In this document: positions 8,388-16,855 of the stretch, in pieces
Layout of the letters: each line of letters starts with the position of its first letter
How positions within the stretch are numbered: the stretch's first letter is position 1
Assembly: GCA_031292355.1 (NCBI GenBank)
Contig: JARLHI010000030.1
Coordinates: 1 to 64,000, forward strand
DNA: 64,000 nt
DNA from: Candidatus Obscuribacterales bacterium
GTDB lineage: Bacteria; Cyanobacteriota; Vampirovibrionia; Obscuribacterales; Obscuribacteraceae
Reading direction: 5' to 3'
Program-made: the position numbers and the translations under genes
The notes under the pieces: model-generated
Told to the model about the DNA's origin: nothing
What the model saw: only the letters and a program-made list of their open reading frames with translations
Databases searched by the model: none

Positions 8388-9018
8388 ACATTTTCATCTG
8401 CCCTGCGAGATTCGAGTGCAATGCTCGCTGAACAAAGTCCTGGTCAATTGTTTGACCTGTAAAAAGCCTTGCTACGTCTTTGACAGAGATTTTATGCTCG
8501 TCTGAACGCAAATAGGTAATCGAGTCGCCGATACTTAATTCACCTTCTTGCACCACCGAAAAGTAAATGCCGTTTCTGCAACTCTGCACGAACTTTTTGA
8601 TAATGTCGGTACGTCCAAATCTAATGCCAAGTTTGTAGCAAGGCAAGCGAGGCTGGCTCACCTGGACAATAGCAGTGCCCATTTGAAACTGATCGCCAAT
8701 GCACACTTTATCTTCCAGTAGACCTTCTGTGGTGAGATTTTCGCCGAATTTGCCGAAGTCAAATTCTACATCAGGCATTTCCTGACGCCACCACGGATAG
8801 TGTTCTGACGGATAGATATATACGGCTTTATCCGGTCCGCCATGTACTGTCAAATCTGCTTGCTCGTCACCTTCTAGGTTAAGCTTGCGCAAAGGAATTT
8901 TCCCGGTAACGGGCTGCTTGAAAATACTCGTTGCTACTTGCCTGCGCCCGTAGTCAATTATTTTGGGTTTGGCAACGCATACAGATAATATTCGAGATGA
9001 ATTGACAGCAGTATTCAT
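8371..9018 (-). CDS. MOSC domain protein (YiiM-like)
   Basis: A 215-residue MOSC-domain protein of the YiiM group, molybdenum-cofactor-binding proteins in which E. coli YiiM reduces N-hydroxylated base analogues. The conserved segment QPRLPCYKLGIRFGR holds the Cys expected to ligate the cofactor. HGGPDKAVYIYPSEHYPWW is the second family block. ATG 9018 is preferred to the longer frame start at 9090 because it follows a GAGG and avoids overlapping the upstream AlkA gene, whose stop is 11 bp away. Likely co-transcribed with it; a shared role in removing damaged bases is inference. Confidence 0.82.
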   Translation of the reverse strand: MNTAVNSSRILSVCVAKPKIIDYGRRQVATSIFKQPVTGKIPLRKLNLEGDEQADLTVHGGPDKAVYIYPSEHYPWWRQEMPDVEFDFGKFGENLTTEGLLEDKVCIGDQFQMGTAIVQVSQPRLPCYKLGIRFGRTDIIKKFVQSCRNGIYFSVVQEGELSIGDSITYLRSDEHKISVKDVARLFTGQTIDQDFVQRALHSNLAGQMKMFIAGL

Positions 9019-9029
9019 GATTATTGGCC

Positions 9030-10469
9030 TCAGCCAGGTATTTTGGTTTCTAACGTTTTCCAGAGGTGCATAGCGGCGTAGGCGCGCCATGGACGGTATT
9101 TTTCTACTTCGGTTGTAAGTGCTTTTTGACTGGTTAGGTTGAGCGCTTTCTTTATTCCCAGATCGCCAGCTGGAAAAGCATCAGGATAAGCAAGGCAACG
9201 CATGGCAATATACTCTGCCGTCCATTGTCCAATTCCAGGCAATGCTGTTAATTTAGCAACCGTTGCGTCGTAGTCAACTCCTGGACGCAAAACGAGCTTG
9301 CCGTGCAAATATTCTCTTGCAAAATTTATAAGAGTTTGCGCTCGCAGCGGCATGATTCCCAGTGCAACGAGATCGTCGACTCTAGCTCGCGCAAGATCAG
9401 CAGGTTGAGGTGTGGTTAAACAGAGTTCGGGAAATGGAGTTTCAATGCGTTTTCCATATTTTGCGGCTACTTTACCTGCAAAGCTGGACGCTGTTTTGAC
9501 GCTCACCAACTGCCCAAGAATAGCTCTAATTGCCACCTCAAAAGCATCACAGGCACCGGGGACTCTAAGTCCCGGGTGTTTCATCGCTATTTCGCCCAGA
9601 CGCTCATCAATCAATTCCGGTTTTGCCTGCAAATCAAACAGACGCTTAAGTCGCGTCAGCACCTGCAGAAATTTCGGCGCTAGTGAAGATGATAGTGTCA
9701 CCAACAACATCGAAGGTTTATCACTAAGAGAAACCGAAACCCAACCAGTTACTCCATCAATTAGCACCGTCCTCATATACTTGTCGTTGTCGACGTACTC
9801 CACGCCAGTACATGCTCTCGCACGCAGAAAGCTGAGCATCGATTGCCAGTCATAGGGTGGTCTAAATGATAAATGGCAAGCAAAAGTATCTGCTTGGGGC
9901 GACTGCGAAATCGTCGATTTTCTCAACTGGCTGGGACTGAGTCTGTATCTTTCGACAAAGAGAGCGTTAAATCTTCGAATGCTTGAAAAACCGCTGACCA
10001 TCGCCACTTGAGAGACAGGCATATTGGTATCGGTAAGCAATCTTTTTGCCAGAAGCAAACGTTGTGTCTGCACAAACTGTACAGGGGTCACTCCCAACTC
10101 AGATTCAAATACCCTGCGCAAGTGCCTGCTGGTCACTTCCAGTTCATGGGCCAATTGCTCGATAGTGTCGGTACTTAAGGCACCATCTTCAATTCGACTG
10201 ATGGCCCGTATGACCAATCGATTTTTAGAATCCACATTGGCATTACCAGGAGCCAGTTCTGGCCGGCATTTTAGACATGGTCTGTAGCCGTCGCGTTCGC
10301 AAGCTGATGCCAGCTCATAGAACGTGACGTTCTTTTGTTGCGGTAATTTGACTGTACATACCGGTCGGCAGTATATGTGGGTCGAGCGAACTGCGACAAA
10401 AAACAATCCGTCGAAGCGACGATCTTTTGTCTTTAAAGCCTGATAGCAAACATCTGGGGTAAGTTCCAT
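9030..10469 (-). CDS. Ada-like regulator fused to AlkA DNA glycosylase
   Basis: A 479-residue three-part protein. Residues 1-75 are an Ada-type zinc domain (YCRPVC, then PCLKC) whose Cys can accept methyl groups from DNA phosphotriesters. Residues 85-190 are an AraC-type helix-turn-helix pair. The rest is a 3-methyladenine glycosylase, with an AlkA N-terminal domain and a helix-hairpin-helix (LPGIGQWTAEYIAM) with catalytic Asp in PAGDLGI. Such fusions sense alkylation and excise alkylated bases; the methylated zinc site activates transcription. ogt, this gene and aidB (24234) probably form its regulon. A copy of the half-site seen at 7438 lies just upstream. ATG 10469 gives the expected N-terminus. 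In this architecture O6-methyl transfer is left to the separate Ogt. Confidence 0.9.
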   Translation of the reverse strand: MELTPDVCYQALKTKDRRFDGLFFVAVRSTHIYCRPVCTVKLPQQKNVTFYELASACERDGYRPCLKCRPELAPGNANVDSKNRLVIRAISRIEDGALSTDTIEQLAHELEVTSRHLRRVFESELGVTPVQFVQTQRLLLAKRLLTDTNMPVSQVAMVSGFSSIRRFNALFVERYRLSPSQLRKSTISQSPQADTFACHLSFRPPYDWQSMLSFLRARACTGVEYVDNDKYMRTVLIDGVTGWVSVSLSDKPSMLLVTLSSSLAPKFLQVLTRLKRLFDLQAKPELIDERLGEIAMKHPGLRVPGACDAFEVAIRAILGQLVSVKTASSFAGKVAAKYGKRIETPFPELCLTTPQPADLARARVDDLVALGIMPLRAQTLINFAREYLHGKLVLRPGVDYDATVAKLTALPGIGQWTAEYIAMRCLAYPDAFPAGDLGIKKALNLTSQKALTTEVEKYRPWRAYAAMHLWKTLETKIPG

Positions 10470-10477
10470 AAGTTCAT

Positions 10478-10517
10478 ACTAACGCAAGTCTTGTCAAAAC
10501 TATAGCCGTTTTCGGAC
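10478..10517. promoter_or_regulatory. Shared motifs upstream of ada-alkA
   Basis: ACTAACGCAAG (10478-10488) and TTTTCGGAC (10509-10517) both recur in the ogt/hydrolase intergenic region (7438-7448 and 7379-7387). On the minus strand a TTGACA (-35-like) at 10492-10497 lies between them. Candidate operator and promoter of the alkylation-response gene. Confidence 0.35.
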
Positions 10518-10540
10518 ATCTTCATTCAAGTGCGTCAGCC

Positions 10541-11092
10541 TTACAAAAAATCTGACTGTACTCTTCCAAACAACTGACAAAGCTCGGGATATTTTGCGTA
10601 CAGATTTTCAGGCAACCACCGTTCTCCAGATGGTTCACGATCTCCATACATGTAGACGTCTTCTGGCAACAGATCATAGTAATGCTCACCAAAAACCGCT
10701 TCAAAGAAATCGAGTGGTCTCAAACAGAACTCTTCGCTTTCCTCACCTGTCGCTTGCAGTGGCAGATAGTTCAATACAAGGTCGGCTGCAACATGAAAAT
10801 CTGCAAGCGCCGCCTCGAAATTTTGCCGGCCGCGACTGATCAACCATGCCCGAAACTCTTCAAACCCACTTTCTGAAGTGAAGTTATAGGCGATATATGC
10901 CACCGCCCATAAGTCCCATGTGTAGGCGTCAAAAAGCTTTGCTTTGAACTGAGTAATAAAATCAAGATAAGAGTTTTTATCAAGAAGCTCCAAAAGGCAC
11001 ATTAGCTTTTGGGTTTGTTCGCGCAGGGAATTAGCTTTACCATCAGTAGCTATGCTTTGATCAATAAAAGCCCAGAATTGATCTTCGTTCAT
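10541..11092 (-). CDS. DUF4240 domain protein
   Basis: A 183-residue soluble protein. The start MNEDQFWAFIDQS, the central WDLWAVAYIAYNF...FEEFRAWLISRG region and the acidic FFEAVFGEHYYDLLPED match the DUF4240 family as I know it. Members are scattered in bacteria, have no established function and often sit among accessory genes. The ATG has only a distant GAGG. No operon partner: the membrane-protein gene upstream ends 42 bp away on the same strand. Confidence 0.7.
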   Translation of the reverse strand: MNEDQFWAFIDQSIATDGKANSLREQTQKLMCLLELLDKNSYLDFITQFKAKLFDAYTWDLWAVAYIAYNFTSESGFEEFRAWLISRGRQNFEAALADFHVAADLVLNYLPLQATGEESEEFCLRPLDFFEAVFGEHYYDLLPEDVYMYGDREPSGERWLPENLYAKYPELCQLFGRVQSDFL

Positions 11093-11134
11093 TTGTGTGG
11101 GGAAGCCTCAAGGAATTGCGCACTAAATACAGTA

Positions 11135-11521
11135 TTACTTCGCATCCACATACCGAAGTTCCAACGTATCAGGAGGCACATATCCCATTTCCTTGACCTG
11201 GACCTTGAACCATTCGCTAGCGCCGAATCCGACAGCAAGTATTACCACCACAAGCAGCCAACCCGCTTTCGATAGCTTTCTTTCAGACGTCAGCAGCAAT
11301 TTTTGCTGCTTGTCACCAAAAAACAACAAAAGTACTCCTAGCATCAGAGTCAAGAATGGAAGGTAAATCCCTCTCTCATCATAGCTGATAGTCTCACCAT
11401 GACCGTGTTTACAAGACTCAAGCACATCGAATATAAAAAACTTGGCTTCAACGATAGAAAGCACGACAAAGAGTGCACCCATCGGTCTGCGAAGTTTTCG
11501 TTTGAATTCTTCTGAAATCAT
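11135..11521 (-). CDS. Hypothetical membrane protein, 128 aa
   Basis: No family recognised. Three hydrophobic segments are visible at about residues 15-33, 55-70 and 90-108, separated by charged loops, so an inner-membrane protein is likely. The ATG at 11521 is chosen because it starts just before the first membrane segment; the longer frame adds 42 residues of implausible composition. The ribosome binding site is weak. It may be co-transcribed with the DUF4240 gene downstream. Confidence 0.5.
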   Translation of the reverse strand: MISEEFKRKLRRPMGALFVVLSIVEAKFFIFDVLESCKHGHGETISYDERGIYLPFLTLMLGVLLLFFGDKQQKLLLTSERKLSKAGWLLVVVILAVGFGASEWFKVQVKEMGYVPPDTLELRYVDAK

Positions 11522-11820
11522 CGAATCGTCTCTAAAAATGTAAGCAGTCAGTTTATCAGCTTGATTACTGGTTGGTAACTGTCGAACTGCTCGCGATCGA
11601 GAGAAATAAACAGCACAGTAGATACAAAAGGACCACAATAGACGCACAGTGAATATCTTTTATATGTACAATGAAACCCCAACAGATATGCTCATCAGCG
11701 AGGTATTATCAGAGCAGTTGCTCCATTGATGACTTCGAAAATAACGCGCACACATGCACACATCACATTGTGAGTGGGGCCGCAAACGTGGAGAATAACA
11801 ACATCTTGAATGGAGAAAAT

Positions 11821-12807
11821 ATGAACAGACGTCATCTTGGAAGCGGTCAATTGCTCGTTTCATCGCTAGGGCTTGGCTGCATGGGCATGAGTGAGTTCTA
11901 CGGAGCTTACGATGACGCCGAATCCATTCGTGTCATTCACGCCTATCTAGATGCTGGTGGCAACTTTCTAGACACAGCCGACATGTATGGCAACGGTCGC
12001 AACGAAGAACTGGTCGGCAAAGCTATCGCCGGACGCCGCGACAAAGTCATCGTCGCCACTAAATTTGGTGTCTCTAGAGGACCAAACGGCGAGTTTACAG
12101 GCGTTCGTGGTGACAGAAAATATGTCACTGAGTGCTGTGAAGCAAGCTTGAGACGACTGAAAATAGACACAATCGATCTTTATTACCAGCACAGGGTCGA
12201 TCCAACAGTCGAAATTGAAGAAACTGTTGGCGCGATGAAAGACCTGCTCAAGGCTGGAAAGGTCAAGCATCTTGGTTTATCTGAAGCCGCACCCGAAACC
12301 ATTCGACGTGCATACAAGGTGCACCCAATTGATGCTCTGCAAACTGAATATTCACTCTGGAGTCGCGAATGCGAAGAAGAGATTTTTCCAGTAACAGAAG
12401 AATTGAAAATCGGTTTTGTCGCTTACAGTCCGCTTGGTCGAGGATTTCTAACTGGAGCAATCAAGTCTATTGATGATTTGGCCGCCGATGATTACAGACG
12501 CTTTTCGCCACGCTTTCAAGGCGAAAACTTCCAGAAGAATCTTGACCTGGTGGCAAAGATCAAGGAAATAGCTGCTTCTAAAAAAATTACGCCTAGCCAG
12601 TTAGCGCTGGCCTGGGTGCTTGCTAAAAGCAATAAAGTGGTGCCAATTCCTGGGACCAAAAGACTTGATTTTCTTACCGATAATATCGGCGCCTTAAACG
12701 TCAAGCTCACAGAAGCTGATCTAAGCGACATCAATGCCGCGCTCCCCAGCGGTTCGGGAGCAGGAGAGCGTTATCCGGAACAGTCGATGAAGGCAGTCAA
12801 TCTTTAG
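11821..12807 (+). CDS. Aldo/keto reductase
   Basis: A 328-residue NADPH-dependent aldo/keto reductase of the AKR13/YajO-like group that reduces aldehydes or ketones in the cytoplasm. The catalytic tetrad is visible: Asp and Tyr in DTADMYGNG, Lys in IVATKFG and His in LYYQHRVDP. The nucleotide-binding end includes [11 protein letters not shown] 11821 follows GGAG six bases away; the open frame extends 50 codons upstream without supporting signals. Convergent with the next gene, six bases apart, sharing the hairpin AGTGCAC/GTGCACT. Confidence 0.9.
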   Translation: MNRRHLGSGQLLVSSLGLGCMGMSEFYGAYDDAESIRVIHAYLDAGGNFLDTADMYGNGRNEELVGKAIAGRRDKVIVATKFGVSRGPNGEFTGVRGDRKYVTECCEASLRRLKIDTIDLYYQHRVDPTVEIEETVGAMKDLLKAGKVKHLGLSEAAPETIRRAYKVHPIDALQTEYSLWSRECEEEIFPVTEELKIGFVAYSPLGRGFLTGAIKSIDDLAADDYRRFSPRFQGENFQKNLDLVAKIKEIAASKKITPSQLALAWVLAKSNKVVPIPGTKRLDFLTDNIGALNVKLTEADLSDINAALPSGSGAGERYPEQSMKAVNL

Positions 12808-12813
12808 AGTGCA

Positions 12814-13953
12814 CTAAAAGCGGTGCACTTTGACTATTTCTTGTTCGACATTTCTTGGCTTGATGATTTCGGGAATTCGCTCGATTGACCAGATGCCAAA
12901 CGGATTAGCACGCGGGTCCTCCACAGCGTCGTACGACTCCCAGCTTTGGCATTCGATGTGTGTCATCTCGTAAGTCTCACCAGTGACTGTCGAAGTGAAT
13001 CTAATGTCAGAATTAAGCAGTGCTCGTTCACGGATTACCTCATAAACCATGAACTCATACAAAACATCGGCTGCGACCGCCTTTGTCGTAACACCATCGT
13101 ACATTTGCACATCGGCAAAACCAAGACTTCTCATGCCGACAGAAAAAGATAGACCACCTCTGTACAAGGTCGATGCATAGGCATCTACTAGATGATACGC
13201 GGTCAAGTCTGTGCAGAAGGCTTGAATCTCATCGAGCTGATGAACTGCTGCCGAATAGCGAAAAAAAGCTACTGGCGCCTCAATGGCCATCGTTACGGCG
13301 TTTACGACTTGAAGCATTCTAATGGCAAGCATCGTCTGGCTTTCAGCCACGCGGTCGCTGTTGCCGGTGGCGACATCGCAGGGTGCATCTATTTGTACGA
13401 GCATCGCATGTTTTTGAATCTGTCGGATGACGTCGCGACTGAAAGGATTTTGATCGCGCCAATCGATTATAGATTTTGCCGAGTCAGTATTGTGTTCGAG
13501 TATCCTCAAATCACAGATGCGACGCCCATCTTCCTCAAACAGCGAGTGTCCGCTCATTCTCAAATCAGGGTGTGCAACAATAGACTGAAGTATCGCTTTC
13601 GCGTCGATCAATGCAGTCGGCATCAAAATTGAGATGGGTTGATCGGGTGATGCCACCAGCGGATCATTTGACTTTACGGGCATGTCGTATCTTGTTCTAG
13701 CCTGATTGATCAAATCAAGCCACAACTCTCTGTTTTGCAACTTCAAGCACAGAGTCTCGAGCTTCTCTAAATCCTCAAAAGCCAGACTCATTTCTCCAAG
13801 AAGATAATGTGTTTCTGCTCGCAAAAAGTATGCTTCAGGATTGATCTCGAATTTAAGCGAGGCCGAGAGGTCTTTAGCCGCGCCGCGTAAATCGCCTCTT
13901 GCGAGAGCTTCTTTAGCATGGGCTAGGCGCTCAATAGATTGCTCGTGCGTCAT
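12814..13953 (-). CDS. TPR-containing hypothetical protein
   Basis: A 379-residue soluble protein. The first ~75 residues form about two TPR-like helical repeats (AKEALARGDLRGAAKDL; then a second AYFLRAETHYLLGEMSLAFEDL). The remainder, from about residue 105, is an unrecognised alpha/beta domain, which may be remotely related to DUF4261 (an impression, not a match). A role as an adaptor is plausible from the TPRs only. Start: ATG with GAGA seven bases upstream. Monocistronic, between convergent and divergent neighbours. Confidence 0.6.
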   Translation of the reverse strand: MTHEQSIERLAHAKEALARGDLRGAAKDLSASLKFEINPEAYFLRAETHYLLGEMSLAFEDLEKLETLCLKLQNRELWLDLINQARTRYDMPVKSNDPLVASPDQPISILMPTALIDAKAILQSIVAHPDLRMSGHSLFEEDGRRICDLRILEHNTDSAKSIIDWRDQNPFSRDVIRQIQKHAMLVQIDAPCDVATGNSDRVAESQTMLAIRMLQVVNAVTMAIEAPVAFFRYSAAVHQLDEIQAFCTDLTAYHLVDAYASTLYRGGLSFSVGMRSLGFADVQMYDGVTTKAVAADVLYEFMVYEVIRERALLNSDIRFTSTVTGETYEMTHIECQSWESYDAVEDPRANPFGIWSIERIPEIIKPRNVEQEIVKVHRF

Positions 13954-14083
13954 TCATCAATCTCAGTTCGAATTACTATCAAAGGTTATTGGTCTGGTCT
14001 CTTTTGCGTCAAATTAATTGCCTGACAAGTTTACCCCAGACGTGACATTACTATTACATTTCGGGCTGTCGAAGTCATTGCTA

Positions 14084-14113
14084 TTGACACACACAGCCAC
14101 CAGGCAACAGAAT
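14084..14113 (+). promoter_or_regulatory. Possible sigma70 promoter of argF
   Basis: TTGACA at 14084-14089 and CAGAAT at 14108-14113 with an 18-base spacer, 61 bp before the argF ATG. The -10 match is four of six. No arginine operator could be recognised. Confidence 0.35.
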
Positions 14114-14174
14114 CGATTTTTATTTTCTACTTCCCGAGCTTGAATCTCGAGATTGATACGACCGAGGTGAAACG

Positions 14175-15209
14175 ATGACCGCCCAACCAACAAGCAATTT
14201 GACCGAAACAGGCGCTACGAAAAGAGTGACCAATTCTCAAAGAATGGCCATGCCAGAAGGTCCGTCAATTATTGGCGACGTATTGCAAGAACCACTGTTG
14301 CGTGGACGCGACGTGACGGGCATCGAACATCTTACTGCAGAAGAACTCCTACTCATACTTGATGTTGCGCGTCGCCTCAAACTGAGCAAATTTGACGCCA
14401 CTCAGACGCTTTTTGCAAAGGGGCAAACACTGGCGATGCTCTTCGAAAAGCCTTCACTGCGAACCCGAGTGACATTTGAAGCGGGCATGACGCAACTTGG
14501 CGGCAACGCCATTTACCTTGAAGGTCAGCTTGGTATTCGTGAGTCAATTAGTGACATTGGCCTCAACCTCGAGCGCTGGGTAGATGGCATTATGGCGCGC
14601 GTCTTCGATCATGAAACAATCATTGGTCTGGCTGCAAATGCAAATGTGCCAGTAATTAACGGACTGAGCGATCAAGAGCACCCCTGTCAGGCTCTTGCCG
14701 ACTTTCAAACTTTAATGGAACACAAAGGCACTTATAAAGGCCAAAAGCTCGCTTATGTTGGTGATTCCAACAACGTTTCGAATTCGTTGATGCTCATGGC
14801 AGCGACGCTAGGCACGGACTTTTCGTTGGCCTGCCCTGCCAATTATCAGCCTAATGCTTCAGTCTGGCTAAAAGCGATGAAGCGAGCAGAGCAGTCCGGA
14901 TGCAAACTGATGCTCACACACGATCCCATCGAGGCAGTCACTGATGCTGACGCCGTCTATACCGATGTGTGGACTTCCATGGGACAGGAAGCCGAATCTG
15001 AAAAGCGCGAGAAGGCATTTGCTAGTTTTCAAGTGAACGCCACACTGATGAGCCATGCAAAAAAGAATGCAATTGTGATGCATTGCTTGCCCGCTCATCG
15101 TGGTCTGGAAATTTCGGCTGAGGTAATAGATGGTCCCCAGTCGGTTGTCTTCGATCAAGCTGAAAACCGCTTGCACGCTCAAAAAGCCATACTGTCTCTC
15201 GTTCTCTAA
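14175..15209 (+). CDS. argF: Ornithine carbamoyltransferase
   Basis: 344 residues. Converts ornithine and carbamoyl phosphate to citrulline in arginine synthesis. The carbamoyl-phosphate loop reads KPSLRTRVTFE (Leu where most have Thr), followed by the conserved HPCQALADFQ and, near the end, HCLPAHRG with the catalytic Cys. An unusual ~40-residue N-terminal extension, rich in Thr and Asn, precedes the first conserved segment (LLRGRDVTGIEHLTAEEL). The start is supported by GAGGTG seven bases before the ATG, so the extension seems real. It stands alone, without other arg genes nearby. Confidence 0.93.
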   Translation: MTAQPTSNLTETGATKRVTNSQRMAMPEGPSIIGDVLQEPLLRGRDVTGIEHLTAEELLLILDVARRLKLSKFDATQTLFAKGQTLAMLFEKPSLRTRVTFEAGMTQLGGNAIYLEGQLGIRESISDIGLNLERWVDGIMARVFDHETIIGLAANANVPVINGLSDQEHPCQALADFQTLMEHKGTYKGQKLAYVGDSNNVSNSLMLMAATLGTDFSLACPANYQPNASVWLKAMKRAEQSGCKLMLTHDPIEAVTDADAVYTDVWTSMGQEAESEKREKAFASFQVNATLMSHAKKNAIVMHCLPAHRGLEISAEVIDGPQSVVFDQAENRLHAQKAILSLVL

Positions 15210-15271
15210 TGTTGTATTTTAGTGCCCAATTAACAATTGAGCCGGGCCCGAAAAGGTAGTAATATTTTGAG

Positions 15272-16114
15272 ATGAAAACAAATTCGTTGCGAGCACTATT
15301 AATTGCGTCCGCTTTACTTTCACTAACGTTTTTACCAAGTCATGTTTTTGCGCAGAAAACAACCAAAGATATGAAGGCTGTTTTCACCAAAGTGCCTGTG
15401 CAAAACGGGGCAACCGGTCTGAAGCCTGTAATGGTTTTGCCGGTTTGCACCAGTCATACAAATACAGCGACAAAAATTTTGATGATCGATACCACATTGA
15501 TGGCTATCGGTGACTGTCCAAATGTGCTGGTTGGGCTGATGAGAGCAGCTCACTCGAATGCCGAAGTCAAATTGACCGAAGTCATTGGTGAAGACTACGC
15601 CTTCCGCAATCATCTTGTCGATGGTTCGGCTGCTAAAACAATTGATAAATCAGGTCCATGGGACTATGTTTTGCTTCAACCGCACAGCAAGGAACTTATT
15701 TATAAAACCGCAGAAACCATAAGAGACGGTCAGATTTTAGCTTCGATGGCTCAGGCGCATCAGTCCCAGGTTTTCATTTTAGACGCCTGGAGCACGAATG
15801 ACCCTGTTGCTTATCAGTTGATGGAACGAGGCAACCAGGTACTGTCTGTAAATCTTCGTGCCCAACGCATTCCAATTTGTACAGCTCTATTTCAGGCAAG
15901 AAACATTCCCAATATCCGTCTGTTTAGGATGGATAATCACCATCTGGCCGCAGATGGAGTGTACCTTGCTGCCTGCGTTTTATATGCGAAATTGCTGAGA
16001 CGTTCGCCAATTGGATTGCCTGAAAAAGTTTACCAGGGTACCCGATTGATGTGCGAAGTAACTCCAGAAATAGCCAAACAATTGCAGGGCATCGCTGCTA
16101 ATCTCTCCAAATAG
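15272..16114 (+). CDS. Secreted SGNH-hydrolase-like protein lacking the usual Ser
   Basis: A 280-residue exported protein with a signal peptide (residues 1-27, cleavage after VFA). The body resembles SGNH/GDSL-fold proteins: GPWDYVLLQPHSKE parallels the WDyVvLQ block, and RMDNHHLAADGVYLAACVLYAKL parallels the C-terminal D-x-x-H block. However, the first block, normally GNSxT with the catalytic Ser, reads MIDTTLMA. The protein may therefore be a non-catalytic relative or use a Thr. Substrate unknown. It follows argF by 62 bp with its own weak AAAGG signal, so co-transcription is possible. Confidence 0.55.
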   Translation: MKTNSLRALLIASALLSLTFLPSHVFAQKTTKDMKAVFTKVPVQNGATGLKPVMVLPVCTSHTNTATKILMIDTTLMAIGDCPNVLVGLMRAAHSNAEVKLTEVIGEDYAFRNHLVDGSAAKTIDKSGPWDYVLLQPHSKELIYKTAETIRDGQILASMAQAHQSQVFILDAWSTNDPVAYQLMERGNQVLSVNLRAQRIPICTALFQARNIPNIRLFRMDNHHLAADGVYLAACVLYAKLLRRSPIGLPEKVYQGTRLMCEVTPEIAKQLQGIAANLSK

Positions 16115-16246
16115 ATCGGCTTTCTTGCTCATCAACACCCATTTTTGAGTCGTTTTGACCTATTAATACTTCGGAACCACTGACACTATTCCTGCGTCCA
16201 GACTGCCACAACTATGACGGAAGATAGCATGGCTCAGGAGGTCATC

Positions 16247-16540
16247 ATGACTAACAAATTTTTCCTATCAGTCAGTGCGCTCACAGTACTTGCCACCACA
16301 AGCATCGGCGCCCAGTGTGCACTTGCAGATACAGTAGAGACTGTTCAGACCACATCACCAATGTCGTCGATGGAGACAACGCGGACAACCGTAACAGATA
16401 CGTCTCCAATTATCAGAGAGACACCAGTCATCGTGACGCCACCAGCTAACAACGAAACAGTAATCGTTAAAGAGAAGAAACAACACCACCATTTGCTGAA
16501 TGTCGGTGTGCCACTACTGTTTCACACAAGCATATTTTAA
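16247..16540 (+). CDS. Small secreted protein, 97 aa
   Basis: The start is ATG 16247 with a perfect AGGAGG five bases upstream. A signal peptide (MTNKFFLSVSALTVLATTS, cleaved near ALA) precedes a Thr/Ser/Pro-rich, low-complexity middle and a short KEKKQHHHLLNVGVPLLFH tail. No family recognised; probably periplasmic or surface-exposed. A strong terminator follows 27 bp after the stop, so it is the last gene of its transcript and perhaps a single-gene unit. Confidence 0.7.
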   Translation: MTNKFFLSVSALTVLATTSIGAQCALADTVETVQTTSPMSSMETTRTTVTDTSPIIRETPVIVTPPANNETVIVKEKKQHHHLLNVGVPLLFHTSIF

Positions 16541-16566
16541 GACTTTAACGACTAACAGTTAAATCG

Positions 16567-16601
16567 AAAGCGAGCCTGTTATTTTTGCGGGCTCGCTTTT
16601 T
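16567..16601 (+). terminator. Intrinsic terminator after small secreted gene
   Basis: AAAGCGAGCC pairs with GGCTCGCTTT across a 13-base loop, followed by more Ts. It ends three bases before the stop codon of the minus-strand gene at 16604 and could serve both directions. Confidence 0.85.
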
Positions 16602-16603
16602 AC

Positions 16604-16855
16604 TTAAAGCTGAATGTGTGCTATTTGCGTGGATATCTCACCGAGGAAAGAACCGACTCCTAACCAAACTGGCAATGTCGGAAGCGTTGTCCTCTTAAAT
16701 AGCGACATAACACAGGCGACACTGATACCAACGAACATCGGCTTAATGAGGTCGATGTGGTGGTCAGCAATGACTGCAAACGCAATCTTAGCTGCGACGT
16801 TAGCAACAATCAAGATAACCAGGAGAATGAGACTTCCTACAACCTTTTCCTTCAC
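16604..16855 (-). CDS. Small membrane protein, 83 aa
   Basis: 83 residues with three hydrophobic stretches (about residues 6-28, 36-50 and 60-75). No family recognised. The start is a GTG that overlaps the proS stop codon as GTGA, a classic translational-coupling arrangement, which supports the reading frame. Last gene of the serS-proS unit. Confidence 0.6.
   Translation of the reverse strand: MKEKVVGSLILLVILIVANVAAKIAFAVIADHHIDLIKPMFVGISVACVMSLFKRTTLPTLPVWLGVGSFLGEISTQIAHIQL

Noticed and set aside
8371..9090. Longer MOSC frame starting at 9090
   Set aside because: It would overlap the AlkA gene by 61 bp; the ATG at 9018 has a better ribosome binding site and matches family length.
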